A DNA stretch of 64,000 bases from Pseudomonas sp. dw_358 (GTDB lineage Bacteria > Pseudomonadota > Gammaproteobacteria > Pseudomonadales > Pseudomonadaceae), in assembly GCF_018449655.1 (NCBI RefSeq), contig NZ_JAAVUX010000017.1:55373-119372 (forward strand). Direction: 5' to 3'. The position numbers were made by a program, and so were the translations under genes. This document shows positions 1 through 8,492 of the stretch, piece by piece. Every line of letters begins with the position of its first letter. The stretch's first letter is position 1. The notes below the pieces were generated by a model. It ran no database searches and was not told the DNA's origin. It saw only the letters and a list, made by a program, of their open reading frames with translations.

Positions 1-240
1 CAGGCCATGGTCCACCAGGTCGGCGGCGAAGGGCACGCCTTGCAGGTGGGCGATGGCATAGCTGTGGACCATGCGCGCGGTCTGCATGGTCTCGGCGCGG
101 GCATCGGCCGGCAGGCGGCCGAACCGGTCGAGGGCGCCGAAGCCAGTGGGCAGGCGCGCCTGACGGGAAAACTGCAGAAGGGGCAAGGCCTGGGCCTTGA
201 GCCAGGCGGGGTCGCCCGGGCGCTGCGCTGAATCGGTCAT
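1..240 (-). CDS. AGE-family epimerase/isomerase, N-terminal part
   Basis: The first 80 residues of a protein whose C-terminus lies outside the window. It begins ATG ACC GAT TCA at 240. Visible blocks are FGRLPADARAETMQTARMVH and HSYAIAHLQGVPFAADLVDHG. These match the first helices of the alpha6/alpha6 barrel in N-acylglucosamine 2-epimerase-like proteins, where an aromatic/Arg/His set lines the sugar site. Family members interconvert keto and aldo sugars or epimerise them in the cytosol (mannose isomerase, sulfoquinovose isomerase, GlcNAc epimerase). Substrate cannot be told from this fragment. It is divergent from the MFS gene at 394, with about 150 bp of AT-rich promoter region between. Confidence 0.7.
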   Translation of the reverse strand, partial: MTDSAQRPGDPAWLKAQALPLLQFSRQARLPTGFGALDRFGRLPADARAETMQTARMVHSYAIAHLQGVPFAADLVDHGL

Positions 241-393
241 GGGCATTATTGTCCTTGTCATTGACGACGTTGGAGTCTAACGGGGCGTGCGCGTTCAGCG
301 TATTCCTTGTAAGAATGGACTGCATAAAAAGTATGAATTTTATTTATTCTGGAGTGCTGGCTAACCTTGCCGGGTCTTCAAAAGGAACCGATC

Positions 394-1614
394 ATGTCAG
401 ACCCGATTTCAGCCCACGACCCGCACTGGCAACGCAACCTGTGGGTGTGCGTGTTCGGTGCCTTCACCACCCTCATCGCCATGACCCTGCTGTTGCCGTT
501 CCTGCCGCTCTACGTGCAGGCGCTGGGCGCCGGTGATCCGGCGGCAGTGGCGCAATGGTCCGGGGTGGCGTTCGGCGCGACCTTTCTCTCGGCCGCACTC
601 ACCGCACCTTTGTGGGGGCGCCTGGGTGACCGCTACGGGCGCAAGCTGATGCTGATCCGTGCAAGCCTCGGCATGGCCATCGCCATGTCCCTGATCGGGT
701 TGGCGCACACTGTCTGGCAACTGGTGCTGTTGCGCTTGCTGGCCGGTCTGCTCGGTGGCTACGCCTCGGGTGCCACCATCCTCGTCGCCACTCAGACGCC
801 CAAGGATCGCTCGGGCTGGGCCTTGGGCATGCTCGCCTCGGGGATCATGGCGGGCAATCTGGCCGGCCCCTTGATCGGTGGCCTGCTGCCGCCGCTGGTG
901 GGCATTCGCAACACCTTCTTCCTCGCCGGCGGGATGATCTTCCTGACCTTTCTCGCCACCACCTTCATGCTCAAGGAAGCGCCACGACCGTCGCGGGGCA
1001 AGGCCACCGACAAAGCCAATGCGCCCGTCAGCTTCGCCGCGTTGCCGCAACGCAAGACCGTAGGAACCCTGTTTCTGGTGGCCTGCCTGTTGATGTTCTC
1101 GCTGTTGTCCATCGAGCCGATCATCACCGTCTACCTGATTCAATTGCACACCGACCACCTGACCTTGATGGCCGGGGTGGTGATGTCGGCGGCGGCATTG
1201 GGCAGCATTCTCGCCGCCTCGCGTCTGGGCCGGCTGGCCGATCGGATCGGGCATTGGCGGGTGCTGACCGCCTGCCTGATGGTGGCGGCACTGCTGCTGA
1301 TTCCCCAGGCCATGGTCACCAACGTCTGGCAACTGGTGCTGTTGCGTTTCGCCATGGGCCTGGCCACCGGGGGGTTGCTGCCGTGCATCGCCAGCATCAT
1401 TCGCCACGCCGTACCCGAGCGTGCAGCCGGACGGATGCTGGGCTATTCCACCTCCAGCCAGTACGTCGGCCAGGTGCTGGGGCCCTTGACCGGCGGCTTC
1501 ATCGGGGGGCATTTCGGCATGGGCCTGGTGTTCATGGTCACCAGTGTGTTGCTGGCGTCCTGCGCGGGTTTGACCTGGTATCTGGCCCCCGCGCCGAAGG
1601 TCAGCCTGGGGTAA
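394..1614 (+). CDS. MFS multidrug-type exporter (MdtG-like)
   Basis: A 406-residue inner-membrane protein of about 12 hydrophobic segments. The MFS motif A, GRLGDRYGRK, sits between helices 2 and 3 (about residues 75-84). A second, weaker copy, GRLADRIGHW, opens the C-terminal half, as expected for the internal duplication. GPLIGG near helix 5 resembles the antiporter motif C of drug/H+ exporters. ATG at 394 is chosen over an in-frame TTG at 367 because AAAGGA lies at the right distance before it. Family knowledge points to proton-driven export of drugs or metabolites; the substrate is unknown. Confidence 0.85.
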   Translation: MSDPISAHDPHWQRNLWVCVFGAFTTLIAMTLLLPFLPLYVQALGAGDPAAVAQWSGVAFGATFLSAALTAPLWGRLGDRYGRKLMLIRASLGMAIAMSLIGLAHTVWQLVLLRLLAGLLGGYASGATILVATQTPKDRSGWALGMLASGIMAGNLAGPLIGGLLPPLVGIRNTFFLAGGMIFLTFLATTFMLKEAPRPSRGKATDKANAPVSFAALPQRKTVGTLFLVACLLMFSLLSIEPIITVYLIQLHTDHLTLMAGVVMSAAALGSILAASRLGRLADRIGHWRVLTACLMVAALLLIPQAMVTNVWQLVLLRFAMGLATGGLLPCIASIIRHAVPERAAGRMLGYSTSSQYVGQVLGPLTGGFIGGHFGMGLVFMVTSVLLASCAGLTWYLAPAPKVSLG

Positions 1615-1706
1615 AGATCGCCCGGTTTGCGCCGTTAACATGACAGCTTCCTGTACTCGCAACCTCCATTACAAAAATGGCCCGGCCCCCGCTTAGAGGT
1701 ACTGTC

Positions 1707-3338
1707 ATGTTTACCCATTTGAAAGTGCGAACCGGCATGCTCGGTGTGCTCATTGCGTTCGTCTTCGGCCTGCTGGTCGCCAGCTTCACGGGCTGGTATG
1801 GCGCCCGCGAAAGTGACGCCCAGATCAAGTCGCTCAACCTGCTCACCGCCGTGCAGCTGGACAAGCTCAACAACGCCGCCATCTGGACTACCCGTGCCAG
1901 CGCTTCGGCCCACAGCGCCATGCTCAGTCGCCTGTCAGGCAACCCCGACGTGTCCGTGCAGATGGCCGTGGCGGCACGCGAACGCCTGGCCAACGGCCAA
2001 AAGCTGATCGACGAGATCCTCCCCACCGTCACGGACCCGCAACTGCTGGCCAGCGCCCGTGACGTACAGGGTGCGTTCAATGCCTACCGCGAAGTGGTGG
2101 CACGGCAAATCAACGCGACCAACGATTCCCTGGCCGGTTACGTGGCGATCGACGCCGAGGCCAAGACCAACAGCGCCGCCTACGCCAAGGCCCGCGACGC
2201 TTTCACTGCGCAGATCGTGCAGTCGGCCAAGGCCACCATGGACGCTTCGCAAAGCCGTCTGCAAGTGGCGCAGTACACGGCCATCGCGCTGATCGTGCTG
2301 ACCCTGGTGCTGGCTGTGGCCTGCTGGAGCTTCATCGCTCGCGGCGTTCTGGCGCCACTGCGCGAAGCCGGCCGACATTTTGGCATCATGGCCAACGGCG
2401 ACCTCAGTCAGCCTATCGACGTGCGCAGCCGCAACGAGATCGGTCAGCTGTTCCGCTCGCTGGCGGACATGCAGGCCGCGCAGCGTGACACCGTGCAGCA
2501 CCTGGGCCAGACCGCGCAGTTGCTGACCAGCTCGGCCAAGGAACTGGACACCGTGACCCAGCACACCACCGAAGGCCTCTATCAGCAGAACAACGAACTG
2601 GACCAGGCAGTGACGGCCGTCACCGAGATGACCGCCGCCGTCGAAGAGGTGGCGCGCAATGCGGTGTCGACCTCCGAGGCCGCGGGCGCTTCCAATCGAC
2701 TGGCCCAGACCAGCCGTGATCAGGTGCGCAAGGTGCTCGACGAAATCGGCTTGATGAGCGGCGACGTGCAGAACACCGGCGAAGTGATTCAGCGTCTGGC
2801 CAGCCAGGCCAATGACATCGGCAAGGTGCTGGACGTGATTCGTTCAGTGTCCGAGCAGACCAACCTGCTGGCCCTGAACGCCGCCATCGAGGCAGCCCGG
2901 GCCGGTGAAGCCGGGCGTGGTTTTGCCGTAGTGGCCGATGAAGTCCGCACCCTGGCCCAGCGCACCCAGCAATCGACCCATGAAATCGAACAAATGGTCG
3001 CCAACATCCAGAGCAGCACCGGTGCGGCAGTCGGCTCCATCGAGCTGAACAACCAGCGCGCTCGCAGTACCCTGGAGGCGACGCAGGTCAGTGGGCAGAT
3101 GCTGGAAAGCATCTTTACCCAGATCAACGAGATCAACGAGCGCAACCTGGTGATCGCCAGCGCGGCCGAAGAGCAGGCCCAGGTCGCCCGGGAAGTGGAT
3201 CGCAACCTGGTGAACATCCGCAGCCTGTCCGATCAGTCCGGTGTCGGTGCGACCCAGACCCGCGAGGCGAGCGCGGAACTGAGCCGCCTGGCGCAGCAGA
3301 TGGACAGCCTGGTGGGGCGGTTCAAGGTCAGTGGTTGA
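1707..3338 (+). CDS. Methyl-accepting chemotaxis protein
   Basis: A 543-residue transmembrane chemoreceptor. It has a first membrane helix at about residues 9-30, a periplasmic helical sensor of about 150 residues (four-helix-bundle type), a second helix near 185-210, then a HAMP linker (NGDLSQPIDVRSRNEIGQLF). The cytoplasmic hairpin tip EQTNLLALNAAIEAARAGE is the invariant CheA/CheW contact region. The protein ends in GRFKVSG and lacks a C-terminal pentapeptide tether, so adaptation would rely on neighbouring receptors. ATG at 1707 follows AGAGGT; a longer in-frame start at 1677 has no ribosome site. Ligand unknown. Confidence 0.92.
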   Translation: MFTHLKVRTGMLGVLIAFVFGLLVASFTGWYGARESDAQIKSLNLLTAVQLDKLNNAAIWTTRASASAHSAMLSRLSGNPDVSVQMAVAARERLANGQKLIDEILPTVTDPQLLASARDVQGAFNAYREVVARQINATNDSLAGYVAIDAEAKTNSAAYAKARDAFTAQIVQSAKATMDASQSRLQVAQYTAIALIVLTLVLAVACWSFIARGVLAPLREAGRHFGIMANGDLSQPIDVRSRNEIGQLFRSLADMQAAQRDTVQHLGQTAQLLTSSAKELDTVTQHTTEGLYQQNNELDQAVTAVTEMTAAVEEVARNAVSTSEAAGASNRLAQTSRDQVRKVLDEIGLMSGDVQNTGEVIQRLASQANDIGKVLDVIRSVSEQTNLLALNAAIEAARAGEAGRGFAVVADEVRTLAQRTQQSTHEIEQMVANIQSSTGAAVGSIELNNQRARSTLEATQVSGQMLESIFTQINEINERNLVIASAAEEQAQVAREVDRNLVNIRSLSDQSGVGATQTREASAELSRLAQQMDSLVGRFKVSG

Positions 3339-3347
3339 GGGGGGCGG

Positions 3348-4517
3348 TCAAGGCGCGGCGGTGCCCTTGTGCTGCAGGGTGCCGACTTTGTCCAGCCACT
3401 GCGGTGCGCGCTGGTCCAGCCACTGGCGGGCAGCGGCCGATTGCTTGACTGTGGCATCCAGATACGCCGTGGTCACCGCCGCCACACTGGCCGCCTGACG
3501 CACGTCGAAGTTCTTGTCGAAGGGGTTGGCGCCCGGTTCATGGCCGCCGGTGCGTTTGTGCTCATGGTCATCGCCGCCGTCCGGTCCGCCGGCACCGCTG
3601 ACTGACGGCGCACCACCGCTGTCATCCTTTTTGTGCGCGTTGAGGGCCAGGGTGCCTGACAGGCCCTGATGGGTCGCGTCCTGCAACTTGAGCTGATAGC
3701 CGCCCAGCGCACCCAGGTTGTTGTACAGGTCTTCGCGCTGGCGAGCGGTATCTACCCAGCTGAACGGGTCTTCATCCAGCGGGCCGGTTACGGTCAGCAC
3801 CGGGGTGTCGATCTGGCCGAAGCGGGCCGGGTCGGCACCGCCTTCCACATAGGGGCTCAGTAGAATGGTAGCCAGCGGTTTCCATGCCACGGCGCGCGGC
3901 TGGCCGTAGTCACGCTCGCCCGACACTGCGGCGGCGGTCTGCGCGCCGAGATCGAAGCCGGCGAGGATTATCCGCTGGCTGTCCAGGGCACTGTAGCCGG
4001 CTTCGCCAGCGGCGCCGCGGCGTTTGATTTCGCCTACCACCTGGTTGACTTCATCGACCCGTGTCCGCAGCGAGGCTTCGGAAAAGGCGCGCTGGGCGAT
4101 GGTACGGAAGGCCCCGGCCTGGGCGTCGTCGGACTGGTACAGCGAATGCTGGAAACGCGGCGCCTGCAAAGACAGCACCGCGTAGCCGGCATCCACCCAG
4201 GTCTGGCGCCACAGGTCACCGGCCGACGGGTCTTCACCCAGGCCCGGCAGGTAGATGATCAGGGGCACAGTGTGTTGGCCCTCGGGCACGATCAGGTTGA
4301 CGTCCAGCTGATGCTTGTCCCAGGCCCAGTGGCTGTTCCAGCCGTTGTACTTGTAGTGCTGCGCCGGCTGATAGGCGTTCTTGAGGTATTCCTGCACCGA
4401 GACAAAGGTGGGTGCCTCTTTTTCCGGGCTGCTGGAGCAGGCGGCGAGGGCGCCAAGGGCAACGGCCACTAGCAAAGGGCGCAACAGGCGGGTACGGCGA
4501 TCAGGCTTGACGGACAT
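3348..4517 (-). CDS. Lipoprotein, alpha/beta-hydrolase fold
   Basis: A 389-residue protein with a lipoprotein signal peptide; the lipobox LAAC puts the lipidated cysteine at residue 27. The body reads as an alpha/beta hydrolase: strand VPLIIYLPGLGED (oxyanion-hole region), nucleophile elbow ILAGFDLGAQ (about 184-193), and a late histidine in QDATHQGLSG. The elbow has Asp189 where esterases have Ser (GxSxG), so either the nucleophile is an aspartate, as in dehalogenases and epoxide hydrolases, or the protein is not a classical esterase. A Gly/His/Asp-rich linker follows at about 300-335. It converges on the chemoreceptor (9 bp apart). Confidence 0.75.
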   Translation of the reverse strand: MSVKPDRRTRLLRPLLVAVALGALAACSSSPEKEAPTFVSVQEYLKNAYQPAQHYKYNGWNSHWAWDKHQLDVNLIVPEGQHTVPLIIYLPGLGEDPSAGDLWRQTWVDAGYAVLSLQAPRFQHSLYQSDDAQAGAFRTIAQRAFSEASLRTRVDEVNQVVGEIKRRGAAGEAGYSALDSQRIILAGFDLGAQTAAAVSGERDYGQPRAVAWKPLATILLSPYVEGGADPARFGQIDTPVLTVTGPLDEDPFSWVDTARQREDLYNNLGALGGYQLKLQDATHQGLSGTLALNAHKKDDSGGAPSVSGAGGPDGGDDHEHKRTGGHEPGANPFDKNFDVRQAASVAAVTTAYLDATVKQSAAARQWLDQRAPQWLDKVGTLQHKGTAAP

Positions 4518-4634
4518 GGCAACTCTAACCAGAGGACAGAAAGGGGGCCGCGCGGCGGCAGTGCGGCGATTATGCGCAAAGTGGCGACAGGATGCTGTAG
4601 TGGCGGGTAAAGGGACGGTAAATTTTTCGATACG

Positions 4635-5600
4635 TCAGGGGCCTGTGCCGGTGCTCGCCCGGTGACAGCGGACCCACTGCGCTGCTCCTGGCAGCAATGC
4701 CTGAGGCCTTTCACACCCCTGCGCAGCCTGCGGGCAGCGGTCACGGAAGAAGCACCCCGGCGGCAACTGCCGATTGCCCGGCAGCTCGGTGGGCGCTGCC
4801 GACTCGTCGGCATCCGGCCGCACGCCCAGGCGCGGCACCGCGTCCAGCAGCAGCCGGGTATAAGGATGCCGAGGCCGTTCGAGCACCTGCTCGGTCGTCC
4901 CCAGTTCGACAATCTGCCCCAGGTACATCACCGCCACCCGGTCGGCCATGTGCCGCACCACCGCGACATTGTGGGAAATCAGCAGGTAGGTCAGACCGTG
5001 CTGTCGCTGCAGGTCGCGCAGCAGGTTGAGGATTTGCGCCTGCACCGAGATGTCCAGCGCCGAGGTGGGTTCGTCCAGCACCATGATGTCCGGATGACTG
5101 GCCAGCGCCCGGGCGATGGCGATGCGTTGGCGTTGCCCCCCGGAGAACTGGTGGGCAAAGCGGCCCAGGGCTTCGGGGCGGATGCCCACCTGAGCCGCGA
5201 CTCTGGCGGCGATCTCGAACAGCTCGCGGCGGGGCACCGAGCGCTGCACGAAGAGCGGTTCGGTGATGAGTTTCCACACCGGCAGGCGCGGGTCCAGCGA
5301 CGACTGCGGGTCCTGAAAGACGATCTGCACATTGCTGCGCCGCTCGCTGGCCGAGTTGTACACCCACTCCACAGTACCGGCGGTGGGCGTGAGCAGCCCC
5401 ATCAACAATTGCGCCAGGGTGCTCTTGCCGCACCCGGATTCGCCCACCACCCCCAGAGTCTCGCCGGCGCCGACGTCCAGATCGACGCCGTTGAGCGCAT
5501 GGGCCAGCGACTTGGGACGGCCGCGCCAGTCATGGCCCAGGGCAAAGTGCATGCGCACGCCCTTGAGCCGGAGAATAGCCCGCGGGTGGCTGTCGTTCAT
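4635..5600 (-). CDS. Dipeptide ABC importer ATPase (DppF/DdpF type)
   Basis: A 321-residue cytoplasmic ATPase. Walker A GESGCGKST is at about 53-61, with signature FSGGQRQRIAIARAL and Walker B MVLDEPTSALD. The C-terminal oligopeptide-type extension with GCFFRDRCP is typical of the Opp/Dpp subfamily. Its ATG overlaps the stop of the upstream ATPase gene by 4 bp (ATGA), so the two are translationally coupled. It is the last gene of a six-gene operon starting at ddpX and pairs with the 5597-6571 product to power the permease. Confidence 0.9.
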   Translation of the reverse strand: MNDSHPRAILRLKGVRMHFALGHDWRGRPKSLAHALNGVDLDVGAGETLGVVGESGCGKSTLAQLLMGLLTPTAGTVEWVYNSASERRSNVQIVFQDPQSSLDPRLPVWKLITEPLFVQRSVPRRELFEIAARVAAQVGIRPEALGRFAHQFSGGQRQRIAIARALASHPDIMVLDEPTSALDISVQAQILNLLRDLQRQHGLTYLLISHNVAVVRHMADRVAVMYLGQIVELGTTEQVLERPRHPYTRLLLDAVPRLGVRPDADESAAPTELPGNRQLPPGCFFRDRCPQAAQGCERPQALLPGAAQWVRCHRASTGTGP

Positions 5601-6571
5601 GGGCCGACCTCCAGCCAGCAGGCGCGTTGATGGTCACCGTGGCCGCGCAACAGCGGCCGCTGAGCGCAGGCCGGCATGGCTTTATCACAGCGTTCGCGAA
5701 AGGTGCAGCCGCTCGGCAGCTCGGCGAGGTCCGGCACTTGGCCACGGATACTGTGCAACTCCGCGCCGGGCCTGGCCTGCCCAGGGAGAGCGGCCAGCAG
5801 GCCCTGGGTATAGGGATGCTGCGGCTGAGCCATGACCGCATGCACAGGACCGTGCTCCACCACGGCACCGGTGTACATCACATAAACCCGGTCGCAGAAC
5901 TGCGAGACCAGCGCCATGTCGTGGGTAATCAGCAGCACGGCGGTGTTGCGCGCCCGGGCTTTCTCGCGCAACAACAGCAACACTTGCCGCTGCACCGTGA
6001 CGTCCAGGGCGGTGGTGGGCTCGTCGGCAATCAACAGCGGCGGGTCGCAGGAAAACGCCAACGCGATCATCACCCGCTGGCGCATGCCGCCTGACAACTC
6101 GAACGGGTAGCTGGCCATGACGGCCTCGGGATCGGCAATGTGCATGTCGCGCAGCAGGCTCACGGCTCGCTCGGTGGCCTGTGCCTTGCTCAAGGGCTGG
6201 TGATGGCGGATGACATCAAGCATCTGCCGGCCGATGCGCCGGGTCGGGTTGAGGGCGGTCATGGGCTCCTGAAAGATCATCGCGATGTCGCGCCCGCGCA
6301 CTTTCAGCAATTGGGCTTCGCTGGCCGCCAGCATGTCCCGGCCCAGCACCCGCAACTGCCCCGCGGTGACCCGGTAACTGTGCTCGGCCAGCAGGCGCAG
6401 GCTGAGCAGCGCCGTGACCGATTTGCCCGAGCCGGACTCGCCAATCACCCCGACAATCTCGCCGGGGTGCAGCCTCAGGCTGACACCATTGAGCACCTTG
6501 GCTGTCGAACGCCAGGCCGGAAATTCGAGGCTCAGATTGTCGATCACCAACACCGCTGGCGGCATGTTCAT
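5597..6571 (-). CDS. Dipeptide ABC importer ATPase (DppD/DdpD type)
   Basis: A 324-residue ATPase starting MNMPPAVLVIDNLSLEF. Walker A is GESGSGKSV, signature LSGGMRQRVMIALAF, Walker B LLIADEPTTALDV, and the C-terminal SGCTFRERCD segment is the oligopeptide-transporter type. The start at 6571 overlaps the permease stop by 4 bp. An in-frame extension upstream runs inside the permease gene and has no coding look, so it is rejected. It forms the hetero-dimeric motor with the next gene. Confidence 0.9.
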   Translation of the reverse strand: MNMPPAVLVIDNLSLEFPAWRSTAKVLNGVSLRLHPGEIVGVIGESGSGKSVTALLSLRLLAEHSYRVTAGQLRVLGRDMLAASEAQLLKVRGRDIAMIFQEPMTALNPTRRIGRQMLDVIRHHQPLSKAQATERAVSLLRDMHIADPEAVMASYPFELSGGMRQRVMIALAFSCDPPLLIADEPTTALDVTVQRQVLLLLREKARARNTAVLLITHDMALVSQFCDRVYVMYTGAVVEHGPVHAVMAQPQHPYTQGLLAALPGQARPGAELHSIRGQVPDLAELPSGCTFRERCDKAMPACAQRPLLRGHGDHQRACWLEVGP

Positions 6572-7443
6572 CGCCCCTGCTGCCTGGGGTCGAGCAGGTC
6601 GCGGATGCCGTCCCCCAATAGATTGAAACCGGTGGCAGTGATCAGGATCGCCACCCCGGGACAGGTCGAGTACCACCACTGATCGAGGATGTAATTGCGC
6701 CCGGTGGCGACCATCGCGCCCCATTCGGCGGTGGGCTGCTGGGCTCCAAGGCCAATGAAACCCAGCGCCGAGGCCATGAGGATGGCGCCGCCGATGTCCA
6801 GGCTCAATTGCACCAGCAACGGCGGCAGGGCGTTGCGCAGCACATGCCAGCTCACCAGATGCCAGCGCCCGGCGCCGAAGGTCAGCGCCGCCTGAACATA
6901 ACCCATCTGGCGAATGCTCAAAGCCTGGCCACGGGCCAGGCGCACGTAGGCCGGGATGCGCACCAGGGTGATGGCCAGCATGGCGTTGAACAGGCTGGGA
7001 CCCAGCGCCGCCCCCAGAGCCATGATCAACACCAGTGAGGGCACCGACAGCATGATGTCCATAAGGCGCATGATCAGGCTGTCCAGACGGCCGCCTGCCA
7101 CACCGGAGAGGCAGCCCAGCAGGCCGCCGATGATCCCGGCCGCGAAGGCCACGAACAGGCCGACTCCCACCGACTGCCGGCTGCCGTACAGCACTCGGCT
7201 GAACAGATCACGGCCCACTTCATCGGTGCCGAACCAGTGGCTGGCGCAGGGCTCGGCCAGGCGGTGGGCGAGGTCCAGCGCATTGGGGTTGTGGGTCGCC
7301 AGCAGCGGCGCAAAGACCATGCACAGCAGCACCAGCAGGGTGATGGCCAGCCCGGCCAGGGTCAGCGGGCTGCGCCGGACACGGTGGCTCAGCCAGCCCA
7401 GGCGCTGAAAGCGGGGAAGGGGCGTGGTGGTCAAGGACGACAT
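6568..7443 (-). CDS. Dipeptide ABC importer permease (DppC/DdpC type)
   Basis: A 291-residue inner-membrane permease with an N-terminal helix, the TDEVGRDLFSRVLYGSRQS block characteristic of DppC/OppC, and five further helices. The ATPase-docking (EAA) loop is near FGAGRWHLVSWHVLRNALPP. ATG at 7443 follows GAGGTCC and leaves 1 bp after the upstream permease stop. A longer in-frame start at 7473 would sit inside that gene. It makes the pore with the DppB-type partner. Confidence 0.88.
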   Translation of the reverse strand: MSSLTTTPLPRFQRLGWLSHRVRRSPLTLAGLAITLLVLLCMVFAPLLATHNPNALDLAHRLAEPCASHWFGTDEVGRDLFSRVLYGSRQSVGVGLFVAFAAGIIGGLLGCLSGVAGGRLDSLIMRLMDIMLSVPSLVLIMALGAALGPSLFNAMLAITLVRIPAYVRLARGQALSIRQMGYVQAALTFGAGRWHLVSWHVLRNALPPLLVQLSLDIGGAILMASALGFIGLGAQQPTAEWGAMVATGRNYILDQWWYSTCPGVAILITATGFNLLGDGIRDLLDPRQQGR

Positions 7444-7444
7444 G

Positions 7445-8461
7445 TCAGCGGACCTCGGCAATGCGCGGATCAATCACCCGGTACACCAGGTCGATCAGCA
7501 GGTTGAGCAGCACATAGACGAACGACACCAGCACCGCAAACCCCATCACCGCCGGGAAGTCCAAAGACTGGATCGACTTCACCACATAGGCACCCATGCC
7601 CGGCCAGGCAAACACTGTCTCGGTCAGCACCGCGCCATACAGCAGGTCCCCCAGCGCCAGGCCCAGCACGGTCACGGAGGGAATCAGCGCGTTGGGCAGC
7701 GCGTGGCGCAGAATCACCGTCCAGCGCGACAGCCCGTAGGCTCTGGCGGTGCGGATGTAGTCTTCACCCAGTTGCTCGAGCATGGCCGCGCGGATCTGCC
7801 GGGCGATCACCCCCAGGTTGACGAAGCCCAGGGTGATGGCCGGCAGAATCAGGTGCTGCCCGGCACTGGCGAGCTGCTCCGATTCGCCCGCCAGCAACGC
7901 GTCGATCAGATAGAAACCGGTGACGGTTCGGGGTGGCTCCAGCCCGTCGTCCAGTCGGCCACCGCCGGGCAGCCAGCCCAGATGGCCGTAGAAATAGACG
8001 ATCAGCCCCAGGCCCAGCCAGAACGCCGGCGTCGAGATGCCGGTCACCGCCAGGGTTCGCGCCAGTTGGTCGATCCAGCGGTTGTGGTACACCGCCGAAA
8101 GGATGCCCAGTGGCACCCCCACCAGCAGCGACAGGGTCAACGCACAGACGGCCAGCTCCAGCGTGGCGGGGAAATAGGCTTGCAGGTCTTCCAAAACCGG
8201 CCGGCTGGTGCGAATCGAGGTGCCCAGATCACCGTGCAGCAGTTGCCACAGGTAATGCCCGTATTGCTGATACAGCGGCAGGTCCAGCCCCAGTTGGTGA
8301 CGCATATGCGCCACCAGCGCGTTGCTGGCCCGGTCCCCGGCCAGCAACCGCGCCGGGTCGCCGGGGATCAGGTGGGAGATGGCAAACGTGATGAACGACA
8401 CCCCCAGCACCACCAGCACCAGACCTGGCAGGCGTCTGGCGAGGGTGGTCAGGAGGGCCAT
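7445..8461 (-). CDS. Dipeptide ABC importer permease (DppB/DdpB type)
   Basis: A 338-residue permease. The start MALLTTLARRLPGLVLVVLG gives the first membrane helix, and the following FAISHLIPGDPARLLAG is the conserved DppB/OppB N-terminal signature. The EAA loop (ARAYGLSRWTVILRHALPNA) contacts the ATPase. ATG at 8461 is the first start that gives a normal N-terminus; the upstream in-frame extension is Arg/Cys-rich shadow sequence. It lies between the binding protein and the second permease. Confidence 0.9.
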   Translation of the reverse strand: MALLTTLARRLPGLVLVVLGVSFITFAISHLIPGDPARLLAGDRASNALVAHMRHQLGLDLPLYQQYGHYLWQLLHGDLGTSIRTSRPVLEDLQAYFPATLELAVCALTLSLLVGVPLGILSAVYHNRWIDQLARTLAVTGISTPAFWLGLGLIVYFYGHLGWLPGGGRLDDGLEPPRTVTGFYLIDALLAGESEQLASAGQHLILPAITLGFVNLGVIARQIRAAMLEQLGEDYIRTARAYGLSRWTVILRHALPNALIPSVTVLGLALGDLLYGAVLTETVFAWPGMGAYVVKSIQSLDFPAVMGFAVLVSFVYVLLNLLIDLVYRVIDPRIAEVR

Positions 8462-8492
8462 GGGGTCCACCGGCTGGCAACGCCTCGGTTGG

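Noticed and set aside
409..1662. Long minus-strand open frame of 417 codons opposite the MFS gene
   Set aside because: It is rich in Gln, His, Gly and Arg as expected for an antisense shadow of a GC-rich gene, and has no ribosome site or domain.
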